The position numbers were made by a program, and so were the translations under genes. Shown piece after piece: positions 19,101 through 28,244 of a DNA stretch of 64,000 nucleotides. Source of the stretch: Maribacter sp. MJ134 (GTDB taxonomy: Bacteria > Bacteroidota > Bacteroidia > Flavobacteriales > Flavobacteriaceae); assembly GCF_003970695.1 (NCBI RefSeq), contig NZ_CP034570.1, positions 2,418,001 to 2,482,000 on the forward strand, in the 5' to 3' direction. The notes below the pieces were generated by a model that was given only the letters and a program-made list of their open reading frames with translations, had not been told where the DNA came from and did no database searches. The stretch's first letter is position 1; the number at the start of each line of letters is the position of its first letter.

Positions 19101-19220
19101 AATTACCCAGGTTACAATCCGGAATTGGGAACCAGAGGAAACCCTTTACAACCTGGTCTGGATAATCTTAGGTTCCCTAATGATCGAGAAGTAATTTTTG
19201 GAGCTAATTTTAAATTTTAA
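16116..19220 (+). CDS. SusC/RagA-family TonB-dependent outer-membrane transporter
   Basis: A 1034-residue SusC-like protein. It has a signal peptide (hydrophobic residues about 14-33, ending FAIAQ), a carboxypeptidase-regulatory-like domain (VTGTVTDVNGEPLPGVNV, residues 38-55), then the plug with LDEVVVIGYATVSREKVLGA, FEGVQGRLAGVQI, IRVRGTSTF and YGTRGANGVVLITTKSG, and a C-terminal beta barrel ending in NFKF. The length is normal. It imports oligosaccharides across the outer membrane with its SusD partner, encoded 11 bp downstream. Context suggests a rhamnose- and uronate-containing glycan. Confidence 0.97.
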   Translation: MKKKYTRRLRNTGLPVFLTLILCILFSSFAIAQVQTVTGTVTDVNGEPLPGVNVVQKNTTNGMSSDFDGNYTIRLVPGSRVLVFSYIGFNTKEVTVNAANMNVVLEEDTENLDEVVVIGYATVSREKVLGALSSVKSEDIAEVTPTNAFEGVQGRLAGVQIATNGGPGAGFDIRVRGTSTFSAGGTGPLYVVDGQQLDNIDNIDPNDIASLEVLKDGATTAIYGTRGANGVVLITTKSGKSGDVSLDVNVVTGINSLNGAIPVANTRQRLFYEDVRRTDAQRQNPTGNDRDSLNLLLRNSFDLQDLITRAGFRNQVNVAVAAGSEKLKAYWNTGFLNEDGIVVNSNFRRINTRFKLDFTPNKKLAVSSSFNASFEEFSGLSENQVFQQLVERIAYFPVLEPNGDFTPEIAGRQNPLAEANLRQLQLRTWRGQSFNSIQYKITPSLSIKSTLGINFRLRRNNDFQPLLVLNPRNTNPLASFRDRIDYDIQQENFMNYTNTFGKHSVSAFAGMQILKRYQEEFGISNALFVSEDIQTFNNVDPDGLAINAGQTFNTRSNLFSLFAGFNYDFDNKYLFSATVRRDGSSRFGENREFGYFPSGSIGWRVSNEGFLKGNTTVNNLLIRASYGETGNDRIGDYEFTSAFEPGAIYDGISGVRPTRLGNPELSWESTNQTNIGLDLGMFRNRLTFNVDVWRKDTEDLLANVPLPEESGFGGIRQNVGAVRNQGIDLNIGGTIIQSKNFSWNSNFNISFQENEVTRLAGGTPFQSGDYIIEEGESIGNIFGFKNLGVFQYDESNAFTDDGVQLTPNFDAAGDFVNYTLNGSEFTGDVNQIRNDGRVAEGGDIIWDDVDGDFVITNADRQVIGNGLPTAFGGFSNDFAYKNLSLSFLFDFTLGNDTWRRWDELRNDLNSANETPGPRRIEGAWQNPGDVTVYPRLNRVPQNRDRPNSFFVTDGSFIKLRFVRLGYDLPKSILDKLGFIKKCSFFVSGNNMLTWTNYPGYNPELGTRGNPLQPGLDNLRFPNDREVIFGANFKF

Positions 19221-19231
19221 ATTTATCACAC

Positions 19232-20803
19232 ATGAAAATTGAGAATATGAAAAGGTATATATCAACTTTACTACCCTTATTTCTAATATTGGGTAGTATA
19301 CTATCTTGTGAAGAACTCGTTGATGAATCGCCCATAAGCGAAATAGATCCAGAAAACTTTTACAGAAACAATAATGACGCCTCAGCAGCAGTAATTGGTA
19401 TCTATGACGCCATGCAACCTGCCTTTAGAGTGAAACATTATTTATGGGGAGAGTTCAGGGGAGATAGCTATATCAACGGTAATGATGGGGCCAACGCAAA
19501 TAATATAGAGTTGACCACTAACGACGTAACCTCTGGCAACACTCCTGCATTGCGCTGGAACGATTTCTACGGAATGATCAATAGAGCTAACGAGGCTATT
19601 GCCAATATTCCGAATATTGAAGGTTTCGATGCCAATCTCCTTGCAGAAGCACAAGCGCTAAGGGCATATGCCTATTTCCAAGCCGTTCGCGTTTGGGGGT
19701 CTGTACCTGTTTTCACTGAACCCACTAGAGTTCCAGAAGACTTACAACGTTCCCGTACAGATGCGCAGACTATTATTAACGAAATTATAGTTCCTGATAT
19801 GTTAGCTGCAGAAGAGAATATGGATTTAAGTAGTCTAACGAATAGATTCCGTTTTTCACTCACAAGTATTTGGGGATTACAAGCAGATGTCTATGGCTTT
19901 TTAGGCGATGACGAAAAGACGAAGGAGGCCCTGTTAAAGATAGTTGAAAGCAATAGATTTAGCTTAGCCTCTTCTCCCGTAGAATGGCAAAATCAATTTT
20001 TAAATGATAACGGTAATCCTTTTGACCCTAATTCAGAGAGTGATGGTCCATTGAAAATACAAGAAGGACCCGAATTAATAATGTCCCTAAGATATAGTTT
20101 AGACGAGTCCCAGGGCACCGGTAATGCAAACAGGTCTGGCGTCTTTTCCCTGTTCTTTGCAGGTATACCTTCCTTTACCTTATCACCGGCGTTAGAGAAC
20201 AAATGGAGAGATAAATTTCCAATTGACTCTTTAGGTTGGGTAACCAAGTATCCAGATACGGACCCAATACTTACTGATTTAGAGACCGGGGAATTTATCT
20301 ATGGTGATTACAGATATTATTTATGCAGGGAACAGTTCACCAATCTTGAGGCAAAAGGGGTTGGCAATGCCAGATTGGCCAAGTACAACAAATTCAACTA
20401 CAACGTAAGTTTAGATGATACCGATATTGTACTTTACCGTTATGCCGGTATCTTACTTTATCTAGCAGAAGTAGAAAATCGTTTGGGCAATGCGCCAAGA
20501 GCTTTAGAGATCATCAATGAATTCAGGACCGCAAGACAATTGCCCTTAGTGGATGAGGCTGAGTTTGGGGCAACGGAAGATGAACGCGAAATTTTTATAC
20601 TGGATGAACGTCAGTTAGAATTACTGGGTGAGGCCCAAAGATGGTGGGATTTACGCAGAACTAATAGAGCATTGGAAGTAATGAATCCTATATTGGATAC
20701 CTTGAGTGGCGGAGTTCCGCTCACCCAGGAAAGACTATTATTCCCAATATTTGACGAGCATATCGTAGAGAATCCTATGTTAGACCAGACCCCAGGATAT
20801 TAA
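19232..20803 (+). CDS. SusD/RagB-family nutrient-binding outer-membrane lipoprotein
   Basis: A 523-residue protein. An alternative start is the ATG five codons in (MKRYISTLLPLF). The signal peptide ends in a lipobox, ILSC. The body has SusD hallmarks: RAYAYFQAVRVWGSVPVFTEP, helical TPR-like segments, YRYAGILLYLAEVENRLG and the C-terminal ERQLELLGEAQRWWDLRRTN. It is the surface glycan-binding partner of the preceding SusC. Confidence 0.96.
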   Translation: MKIENMKRYISTLLPLFLILGSILSCEELVDESPISEIDPENFYRNNNDASAAVIGIYDAMQPAFRVKHYLWGEFRGDSYINGNDGANANNIELTTNDVTSGNTPALRWNDFYGMINRANEAIANIPNIEGFDANLLAEAQALRAYAYFQAVRVWGSVPVFTEPTRVPEDLQRSRTDAQTIINEIIVPDMLAAEENMDLSSLTNRFRFSLTSIWGLQADVYGFLGDDEKTKEALLKIVESNRFSLASSPVEWQNQFLNDNGNPFDPNSESDGPLKIQEGPELIMSLRYSLDESQGTGNANRSGVFSLFFAGIPSFTLSPALENKWRDKFPIDSLGWVTKYPDTDPILTDLETGEFIYGDYRYYLCREQFTNLEAKGVGNARLAKYNKFNYNVSLDDTDIVLYRYAGILLYLAEVENRLGNAPRALEIINEFRTARQLPLVDEAEFGATEDEREIFILDERQLELLGEAQRWWDLRRTNRALEVMNPILDTLSGGVPLTQERLLFPIFDEHIVENPMLDQTPGY

Positions 20804-20829
20804 TCATTTTTGACCTAAAACTAGTAACA

Positions 20830-21540
20830 ATGAAAAAAATAAAAAATATAACAATTTGGGGGCTTCTAAGTCTAACCCTCCTAATAACAGGTTGTGATTT
20901 AGACTTGCAAGAACGTTTCGTTTTTGAACCGGATGTGGACCTAAGTGATCCTTTTGCCGAACTAACGGCCTGGCAGTTCTTCAATCTACCACAAGTCAAT
21001 GCCCTTAACGAAGATGGTGAATTGGTAGGGGACAACTATAACTATATGGCCGCGGCCATCCAGGCTGCAGGTATGGTAGATGAATACAATACCGCCAATG
21101 GTGGCAGAACTTTTCTAATGCTCAACAACAACGCCTTCACAGGAAATGGAGATGTTATCGCCTTGGTTACGGGTTCAGCCGATGTTGAAGACGGAGAAAC
21201 TCCTGCAGAGGTCATGGCAAGAGCGGATGTTGACGTGTTAAGATTGATTTTACAATATCATATCATTACCACCTATGTAACCCAAAACGATCCCTTGGAA
21301 GAGTTTGGAGTCAATTATGAGTTCCAAACCCTGATACCTGGAGAAGCAGGTAAAATCGTATTAAGAAGGGACGACAGGTTGCGTGTTGACGTCAATAGAA
21401 GTCCTGCACCATTACCCGGTACCGCAACAGGTGGAGGTAATAACGAAAGGATTAGAAATTATAATTATGTTTTTAATAATGGTATCGGACATAGTTTAAA
21501 TGATCCCGTTAGGAATCAGCCTTATCCTAGTCCAAATTAA
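20830..21540 (+). CDS. FAS1 (fasciclin)-like lipoprotein
   Basis: A 236-residue lipoprotein with a signal peptide and lipobox LITGC (Cys near residue 22). The body resembles a single FAS1 domain: TFLMLNNNAF matches the usual T-x-FAP-x-NxAF start, LRLILQYHIITTYV the central H2 region, and the end has a conserved-looking NGIGHSLNDPV. It is 26 bp after susD in the same operon and occupies the slot often used by a surface glycan-binding protein. The similarity is by eye, and glycan binding is inference. Confidence 0.65.
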   Translation: MKKIKNITIWGLLSLTLLITGCDLDLQERFVFEPDVDLSDPFAELTAWQFFNLPQVNALNEDGELVGDNYNYMAAAIQAAGMVDEYNTANGGRTFLMLNNNAFTGNGDVIALVTGSADVEDGETPAEVMARADVDVLRLILQYHIITTYVTQNDPLEEFGVNYEFQTLIPGEAGKIVLRRDDRLRVDVNRSPAPLPGTATGGGNNERIRNYNYVFNNGIGHSLNDPVRNQPYPSPN

Positions 21541-21564
21541 GATTTAGATTTTAGTAGTTTGTTT

Positions 21565-21602
21565 AAATCCTCTATGGTCTTAATTGATGATAGAGGATTT
21601 TT
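21565..21602 (+). terminator. Intrinsic terminator of the susCD operon
   Basis: An 11-bp perfect stem (21565-21575 with 21590-21600, loop 21576-21589) runs into a five-T stretch at 21598-21602. It lies 25 bp after the FAS1 gene and separates it from the sulfatase. Confidence 0.75.
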
Positions 21603-21713
21603 AGTGAAACACTTTAATTTCGTTTATTATAAAAACCTAGACCAGTGAAATTTATCCAATAGAACAGAAATGCGTATTCCACATAGAATTATCAACAAAA
21701 CAGAAATCAATTT

Positions 21714-23195
21714 ATGATTAAAATTCGATTTACAGGTAGTTTGATTGGATCTGTAATTTTTATAGTGACAAGTTGCGGACAAACGCATAAAAATCCGCTA
21801 ACAAAGGAAAGCACCGTGCAGGTTGCCGAAAAACCAAATCTTATTTTTTACCTATCTGATGACCAAGACGTCTATGATTATGGCTGTTATGGGAATGAAA
21901 AGGTAAAGACCCCAGCAGTTGACCAGTTGGCATCGGAAGGGATACTTTTCTCAAACGCTTTTACGGGACAAGCCATATGCGCACCAAGTAGGTCTCAACT
22001 ACTCACGGGAAAATATCCCCTAAAAAATGGATGTTTCGCAAACCACACGCGTACCAGACCGAATATAGTAAGTATTACGAAGTACATGCGAGATTTGGGA
22101 TATGAGGTCATTAGGGCCGGTAAAAGCCATATTGCCCCAGAGCGGGTATACGATTGGGACGTAGCCTGGGACAACATCGAAAAGTCCACCGGACCTCGAA
22201 AGTACGTCCCAACAGACAGTATAGAAGCCTACTTCAAAAAAACTAAAAAACCATTTTTCATGCTGATCGCCTCGGCCTATCCGCATGCGGAATATTACGA
22301 TGTGCCTGAGGTCAACCCGGAGGATATTCAACTCTTTCCGTTTAATAAAGTTCAAAGTAACAACCAAAAGTTCTTAAAAAGCAAAGCAGGTTACTACCGT
22401 AGCATAGCAGAGGATAATGCACAATTAACTACGGTATTGGATTTGGTGGACACTTATTTAGACAAGGAAAATACCTTGTTTATTTATAGTGCGGACCATG
22501 GCGTATCTGGCAAGTTTACGGTAAAAGATGTGGGGTTAAAAGTACCTTTTGTTGCACGATGGCCCAAGGTAATAGCACCAAACACCACCACTGAGCAACT
22601 TATACATTATACCGATGTACTTCCTACGTTTATAAAAATTGCCGGTGGCGAAGTGCCAGAAGATATGGACGGCAAAAGTTTCTTACCACTACTTAAAGGC
22701 GAAAATGTAGAAATCAACCCATATGTCTACGGCGTACGAACGAATCAAAATATTCTCAAATCCGAGGTATTTCCTTCACGGATGATACGTGATAAACGTT
22801 TCAAATACATCAGGAATTTTAATGCTGTGGAAGTGGTGGAAAAGAATCTTGGAAACAATCCGAATATCAATGTATTCATACGAAGAGGAGCCCTAGCCTT
22901 TAAAGAGGAACCTTTTGAAGAATTATACGATTTGGAAAACGACCCTTATGAGCTGCATAATCTAGCAACAGATACCTACTATGCCGTCATTAAGGATAGA
23001 CTAACGGAAGACATGTTCAAATGGATGCAAGACCAAGGAGATTTTTTAAGCGAAGAAACAGGCACAATGCCCCTCATAACCCCTCCAGGCAATAGGGGCT
23101 TTAAACTGGATCAAGATACGCCCAGAAGAACAATTCCAGATTCGCTCAAAAACACTTTAAACAAGGAAGATTATCTCATTATAGAGCATTGGTAG
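21714..23195 (+). CDS. Type I (S1-family) sulfatase lipoprotein
   Basis: A 493-residue arylsulfatase-fold enzyme. The signal peptide ends in a lipobox at Cys21 (IVTSC). Asp49-Asp50 in YLSDDQD are metal ligands. CAPSR at 89-93, followed by SQLLTGK, is the formylglycine signature with Cys89 as the residue to be matured. YSADHGVSG supplies the second metal site, and DLENDPYELHNLA is typical of the family. It removes sulfate esters from glycans at the cell surface or periplasm. It follows the susCD operon after a terminator, so it may have its own promoter. A substrate such as sulfated rhamnose or a related residue is inferred from the locus. Confidence 0.95.
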   Translation: MIKIRFTGSLIGSVIFIVTSCGQTHKNPLTKESTVQVAEKPNLIFYLSDDQDVYDYGCYGNEKVKTPAVDQLASEGILFSNAFTGQAICAPSRSQLLTGKYPLKNGCFANHTRTRPNIVSITKYMRDLGYEVIRAGKSHIAPERVYDWDVAWDNIEKSTGPRKYVPTDSIEAYFKKTKKPFFMLIASAYPHAEYYDVPEVNPEDIQLFPFNKVQSNNQKFLKSKAGYYRSIAEDNAQLTTVLDLVDTYLDKENTLFIYSADHGVSGKFTVKDVGLKVPFVARWPKVIAPNTTTEQLIHYTDVLPTFIKIAGGEVPEDMDGKSFLPLLKGENVEINPYVYGVRTNQNILKSEVFPSRMIRDKRFKYIRNFNAVEVVEKNLGNNPNINVFIRRGALAFKEEPFEELYDLENDPYELHNLATDTYYAVIKDRLTEDMFKWMQDQGDFLSEETGTMPLITPPGNRGFKLDQDTPRRTIPDSLKNTLNKEDYLIIEHW

Positions 23196-23216
23196 TAATA
23201 GCCCTATGAAACAGCT

Positions 23217-24656
23217 TTAGATGGCGGCACTTAAGAATGTTTCCTTAAAATCCGCCTTCGGGGCATCACATACAGGGCAAACGTAATTCTCAGGAATAGA
23301 ATCAAAAGTAGTACCTGCGGATATGCCGGCTTTCGTATCCCCATACGCTTGATCATAAACCGTAAAGCAGGACTGACATTGATGAATACGTTGTGGGGCG
23401 ACGGTATTCTTTTTCTCGGCCCGTTTTTCAATTGGTTTTACCTTCCCCAACTGCTCAAAATATTTCTTACTCAACTCCATTAACAAGCCCGGAAGCTCAA
23501 TTTTATCAATATCCTGAGCGTACGAAATGTAATGATGTGTATTAGGGTCAAAGTTCTCAAAATGCAACACGTTATACGTAGGGCGAACTTCGAAGTTTTT
23601 TACAATGGTAGGCGGGCTGTTTTTTTCAATAATAACGGAGGAAAAATGGGAGCGTTTCCCTACATCATTACTGATTCCAAAAGTAAGCCCATACGTACTA
23701 ATATCATTTTGGTCAAAACTACGTACCAAAAACTTTTTAAGATCTAAAGCCTCTGCATCGTCTACGGGAATGTGCCAGTTCATTTCCAATTGAGAATGGC
23801 GCACGTTTATTCCCCAACTTCCTAAGAAGCGTTCCAATTCTGGTCGGCTTTCCTGCTTTATCCCCTTCACAATAAAAGACTTCCATGGCGTAATACATAT
23901 TTTGCCGATACTATTATCCAAACAAAAACCACAAAACTCCTTTAAAAAATCAAGATCGTACCTATTGTTTCTCCAATACAAGCCTAACCAATATTGGTCT
24001 AGTCCCATGCGGTTCATGCCCTCGTAATATGGAAAAGTCGTATAATCTATATTCAGTTCCTTTTCTATGGTTTTATTATTGGTGTCCAGTTGTTTGCTGA
24101 TGACGAAGAAAAGTTCTTCCACATCTTGTATATCCTCATAGACTCCTTCTATGGCTTTTGAAATGGTCGTGATATCCCAACTGTAAATGAGTACGGGATA
24201 GTTCGCCGATGTTTTCCAGTGCGGTAATTTCACGTTTAGATACCAGTAGTCTTCACTATCCGACGCAATGAAATTAAGGTCGCCACTGAAAATAGGCACC
24301 AATCGTTGTTTGGGGTCCGTAATATTTATTTTGAGTTTGGGCGAATAATCAAACCCCTCTAAGATATAGAGGTAGGTAGACCCTTTTAACCAATAGGACA
24401 TATCAAAAATATCTGCCGAAACATAGGAGCATACGATATTCTGATAACTACGTTCCCCAACAACATCCGTATTGAATTTAGAAATACCCTCAAGTTGTCT
24501 TTCGTTGGCTTTATCAATAGGAAACAACAGGTCTTGTCGCGAACCAAAATAAACCTCTTTTAGGCCGGCGGATTCTAGCATAGAAATGATATCCTTCAAC
24601 TCACCTGGGGAAGTCACCCCTCCCGGTATCAAAATACGATGTAAATCGTCGTTCAT
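23217..24656 (-). CDS. Nitrite/sulfite-reductase-like protein with C-terminal rubredoxin domain
   Basis: A 479-residue protein 16 bp downstream of the nitrate reductase gene. The last 55 residues form a rubredoxin with CQSC and CPVC iron-binding pairs and the usual APKADF end. The N-terminus (HRILIPGGVTSPGELKDI, then LKEVYFGSRQDLLFP) resembles the ferredoxin-like half domains of siroheme nitrite/sulfite reductases. I see no C-x5-C plus C-x3-C set for siroheme and [4Fe-4S]. It is probably an electron carrier or scaffold for nitrate reduction rather than an enzyme with siroheme. The rubredoxin call is firm and the half-domain call is moderate. Confidence 0.82.
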   Translation of the reverse strand: MNDDLHRILIPGGVTSPGELKDIISMLESAGLKEVYFGSRQDLLFPIDKANERQLEGISKFNTDVVGERSYQNIVCSYVSADIFDMSYWLKGSTYLYILEGFDYSPKLKINITDPKQRLVPIFSGDLNFIASDSEDYWYLNVKLPHWKTSANYPVLIYSWDITTISKAIEGVYEDIQDVEELFFVISKQLDTNNKTIEKELNIDYTTFPYYEGMNRMGLDQYWLGLYWRNNRYDLDFLKEFCGFCLDNSIGKICITPWKSFIVKGIKQESRPELERFLGSWGINVRHSQLEMNWHIPVDDAEALDLKKFLVRSFDQNDISTYGLTFGISNDVGKRSHFSSVIIEKNSPPTIVKNFEVRPTYNVLHFENFDPNTHHYISYAQDIDKIELPGLLMELSKKYFEQLGKVKPIEKRAEKKNTVAPQRIHQCQSCFTVYDQAYGDTKAGISAGTTFDSIPENYVCPVCDAPKADFKETFLSAAI

Positions 24657-24672
24657 ATTCTTGATATTAGCT

Positions 24673-27600
24673 TTAATTCAACTGCAATTGACTGTCTAAC
24701 AAAACCTTCACCTCTGGCTTACAACTACCACAACCCAAGCCGGCACCGGTCTCCGCACATAGTTTATTAAAATCGGAACAGCCATTGGCAATGGCATCCA
24801 ATACATTTCCCTCCCCTACCTGACTACAAGAACAAACCAGCTTCCCTTTTAGGGGAACGGTATTAGATGCTCCACGTAGTAATTCGTTTCGTTTCTCTGA
24901 AAGTTCAATCTCCTCTTCTATCAAGCGTTTGAATTCTGCGAACTCGTTTTTGTCGCCCATCAGAATAGCACCTTTTAATGTATCGTCCTTAACAATGCAC
25001 TTTTTATAGAAACGTTTGCTTACGTCCATCAAAATAATTTCCTCGTAACTACTATCTTCCTTGGGAGCGTTGACCATACCGATACTGCACAGATCTAGAT
25101 TTTCGAATTTTAGGATATTCATCAAAACCGAGCCATTGTAGATGCTACTAAAATCTCCCAACATATAATTGGCTGCAATATCTGCCTGTTGTTCTGCCGC
25201 GGAGGTAATCCCAAAAAGCGAATTATTGAACTCCGCAATTTCTCCCAAAGCAAATATAGATGGGTTACTGGTCTGTAAATATGCATTCACCTGTACCCCA
25301 CGGCGGGTCTCTAAATTGGCCTTTTTGGCCAGTTCAATATTAGGTCGGGTGCCAATGGCGTAGACAATGGCGTTGCATTGTATGGTTCTCCCCGTCTTTA
25401 GGTTCACCAATAAGGAGCTGGGCGCTTCCTTCTCTTCAAAAACGGTACTAACCTCGTTATCAAAATAAATTTGGATTCCCCGCTCTTCAACATCCTCGGC
25501 CAGTAATCGGCTGGCGACACGGTCTAATTGACGCTCCATTAAACGTGGGGCCCGTTGAATAATGCTTATGTTAACGTTTATTTTTTTTAGTGCAGCAGCC
25601 AGTTCCAGTCCCAAAAGACCACCCCCTACAATGACCACGTGTTGCTCAACGGCCGGCAGACCCGTTTGCTGTAAATATTGTTTCAGTTTATCAGCATCAC
25701 CACGTTCACGCATGGTAAACCGGCCCGGCATATCCATTTTCACATCACTGGGCACAAAGGCACGACTACCGGTAGCCATAACGAGCAAGTCATAGGAATG
25801 TTCGGTTCCATTGGTATCCGTGACAAATTTTAAGGAATCATCAATTTTTACGATTCCTATTCCGGGATGAAGGCTGACCTCCAATTTTTGAAGCTCCCCG
25901 TTTTTCAGTTTCTCCAAGGCCTCCCACGAGAGCTCATCACTTACATATTCCGGCAGCAATACCCGGTTGTAAAACGGGTCTTTTTCCATGGAAAAAACAT
26001 GAAGCTCGTCTTTTTTGTTCTTTTCTCGGTAGGATTGTATAAAACGATAAGCTGCGGCACCGGCACCGATAACTACAATCTTCTGTTTCTCTTTTTTAAA
26101 TTTTTCCACCTGTACGGCACAATATTTAAAATCCGGTTCTTTGGATACCGGGTCTACCAGATCGTTGGTCAAATTATTGGCCCTACCAAAATCGTTGTTC
26201 AACACCTTGCCCCAATGCATGGGTAAAAACACCACTCCGTCCCGTATATCATCATTGACTTTTACCTTTACCTGCACTTCACCCCTACGGCTTTTAACGA
26301 CCGCTATATCGCCTTCTTTAAGTTTTCTGAGATAGGCGTCCACCGTATTCATTTCCAAGAAGGGTTGCGGGATATGGGTCAGCAAACGTTTTACTTTACC
26401 TGTCTTGGTACGCGTGTGCCACTGGTCCCTTACCCTACCAGTATTAAGAATCAAGGGAAAATCCGTACTGGTTTCCTCAGACTTGTTATAAAGGCTTTGT
26501 GGTGCGTTAAAGTGTGCCTTTCTATCATTCGTATGAAAAACGTAATCGGTGAACAAGCGTGGCGTGCCCGGGTGGGTCTTATGGGGAACGGGCCACTGAA
26601 AACTACCTTCGTTCTTAAGGCGTTGGTAGCTCAGACCCGAAATATCGATATTGGTGCCCTTTGTCAGAAGGGAATGTTCATCATAAACTTCGCTTGCACT
26701 GGTATAGTCAAAACCTTTAAAACCCATGGCCTGAGCAAAACGCCAAAGAATTTCCACATCGGGCAAGGCTTCCGCAGGAGGGTCTATTACTTTGGGCAAA
26801 TAGCTGATGCGTCGTTCGGAATTCGTCATCGTACCTTCCTTCTCCAACCATCCGGCGGCGGGTAAGAGCAGGTCAGCAAACTTGGTAGTCTCCGATTTAT
26901 GGGATATATCCTGTACCACCACGAAAGCGGCATTTTTAAGGGCGCGCTCCACTTTGTGTACGTTGGGCATACTTACGGCCGGGTTAGTACAAATAATCCA
27001 GATGGCCTTTAATTTTCCATTTTCCAAGGCATCGAACATTTCCGTAGCGGTATAGCCCGGCTCTCCCTGTATTTCCTTTCCACCCCAAAAATCGGCTACT
27101 TCCTTTCTATGGACTGGATTGCCCAAATCCTTATGCGCCGCTAGTAAGTTGGCCATACCGCCCACTTCCCGGCCGCCCATGGCATTGGGTTGACCCGTTA
27201 ATGAAAACGGACCACAACCCGGTTTACCTATTTGACCGGTAAGTAAAGAAAGGTTTAAAAGTGATACATTCTTGGACACGCCTATGACACTTTGGTTGAG
27301 TCCCATAGTCCACATACTTAGAAACCTACTAGCTTCCCCAATATATTGCGCCGCTTTGCGAATTTCCGAGGCCGGAATGCCACATTTTTGTGCTGCTTGC
27401 CGTATAGATAGTGAAAAGGCCATTTCCTCGACCGCCTCATAATTTACCGTATGGTTTTTAATGAACGACTTATCCAGCTTTCGTTTTTCTATGAGCCATC
27501 GCGCTATGGCATTGAAGAGCACCACATCGGTACCGGGGAGAATTTGCAAGTGTAAATCCGCCGCGGCAGCAGTTTGTGTTTTCCTTGGGTCTACCACAAT

Positions 27601-28200
27601 AATTTTTACCTCTGGATTATCGGCTTTGTGCTGTTCCAAACGCCTGTACAGAATAGGGTGACACCAGGCGGGATTAGCCCCGGCAATCAGAAAAGTATCC
27701 GCCAGTTCAATATCTGCATAGGAAATAGGAACGGAGTCCTCCCCCATCGTTTTTTTATACCCCACCACGGCCGAACTCATACAGAGACGGGAATTGGTAT
27801 CTATGTTATTGCTACCAATAAATCCCTTGATAATCTTATTGGCGAGGTAGTACTCCTCTGTAAGGCACTGACCGGAGACATAAAACCCCACACTATCCGG
27901 ACCGTGTTTGGCAATAATACTTTTAAAGACCGCAGCAGCGCGTTCAAAAGCAGTATTCCAAGAAATTCTTTGAAGTGGATGGTCTCTACTCCATCGCATT
28001 TCCGGGTAAAGTATGCGGTCCGTGATATCTTGTGCTACGTAGTTAAGGTTTCTTCCTTTGGAACAGAGCATTCCTTTGTTAGCGGGATAGTCCGGGTCGC
28101 CTTCTACTGAGATAGCGCCCTTAGTATCTACCGCTACTTCTATACCACAACCAACACCGCAGTAACTACAAATCGTCTTTTCTGTCTTCTTTTTCTGCAT
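24673..28200 (-). CDS. nasA: Assimilatory nitrate reductase fused to FAD/NAD reductase and BFD-type [2Fe-2S] domain
   Basis: A 1175-residue fusion. Residues 1-60 bind [4Fe-4S] (Cys11, Cys14, Cys18, Cys46). Residues about 60-560 are the molybdopterin catalytic domain (for example GLNQSVIGVSKNV and NAMGGREVGG) and about 575-690 the dinucleotide-binding domain. From about residue 703 a pyridine-nucleotide-disulfide reductase domain follows (VVIGAGAAAYRF, then VVIVGGGLLGLELAAAL). The last 55 residues are a BFD-like [2Fe-2S] domain (CSCSQV, GCGSC). It reduces nitrate to nitrite in the cytoplasm. The fusion carries the NasC/NasB-like electron path in one chain. It has its own promoter with the TACGTA palindrome. 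Confidence 0.94.
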   Translation of the reverse strand: MQKKKTEKTICSYCGVGCGIEVAVDTKGAISVEGDPDYPANKGMLCSKGRNLNYVAQDITDRILYPEMRWSRDHPLQRISWNTAFERAAAVFKSIIAKHGPDSVGFYVSGQCLTEEYYLANKIIKGFIGSNNIDTNSRLCMSSAVVGYKKTMGEDSVPISYADIELADTFLIAGANPAWCHPILYRRLEQHKADNPEVKIIVVDPRKTQTAAAADLHLQILPGTDVVLFNAIARWLIEKRKLDKSFIKNHTVNYEAVEEMAFSLSIRQAAQKCGIPASEIRKAAQYIGEASRFLSMWTMGLNQSVIGVSKNVSLLNLSLLTGQIGKPGCGPFSLTGQPNAMGGREVGGMANLLAAHKDLGNPVHRKEVADFWGGKEIQGEPGYTATEMFDALENGKLKAIWIICTNPAVSMPNVHKVERALKNAAFVVVQDISHKSETTKFADLLLPAAGWLEKEGTMTNSERRISYLPKVIDPPAEALPDVEILWRFAQAMGFKGFDYTSASEVYDEHSLLTKGTNIDISGLSYQRLKNEGSFQWPVPHKTHPGTPRLFTDYVFHTNDRKAHFNAPQSLYNKSEETSTDFPLILNTGRVRDQWHTRTKTGKVKRLLTHIPQPFLEMNTVDAYLRKLKEGDIAVVKSRRGEVQVKVKVNDDIRDGVVFLPMHWGKVLNNDFGRANNLTNDLVDPVSKEPDFKYCAVQVEKFKKEKQKIVVIGAGAAAYRFIQSYREKNKKDELHVFSMEKDPFYNRVLLPEYVSDELSWEALEKLKNGELQKLEVSLHPGIGIVKIDDSLKFVTDTNGTEHSYDLLVMATGSRAFVPSDVKMDMPGRFTMRERGDADKLKQYLQQTGLPAVEQHVVIVGGGLLGLELAAALKKINVNISIIQRAPRLMERQLDRVASRLLAEDVEERGIQIYFDNEVSTVFEEKEAPSSLLVNLKTGRTIQCNAIVYAIGTRPNIELAKKANLETRRGVQVNAYLQTSNPSIFALGEIAEFNNSLFGITSAAEQQADIAANYMLGDFSSIYNGSVLMNILKFENLDLCSIGMVNAPKEDSSYEEIILMDVSKRFYKKCIVKDDTLKGAILMGDKNEFAEFKRLIEEEIELSEKRNELLRGASNTVPLKGKLVCSCSQVGEGNVLDAIANGCSDFNKLCAETGAGLGCGSCKPEVKVLLDSQLQLN

Positions 28201-28244
28201 AGCTCCATCTTTGATGTTCCCATCAAATTACAGTAAGCAAATTA

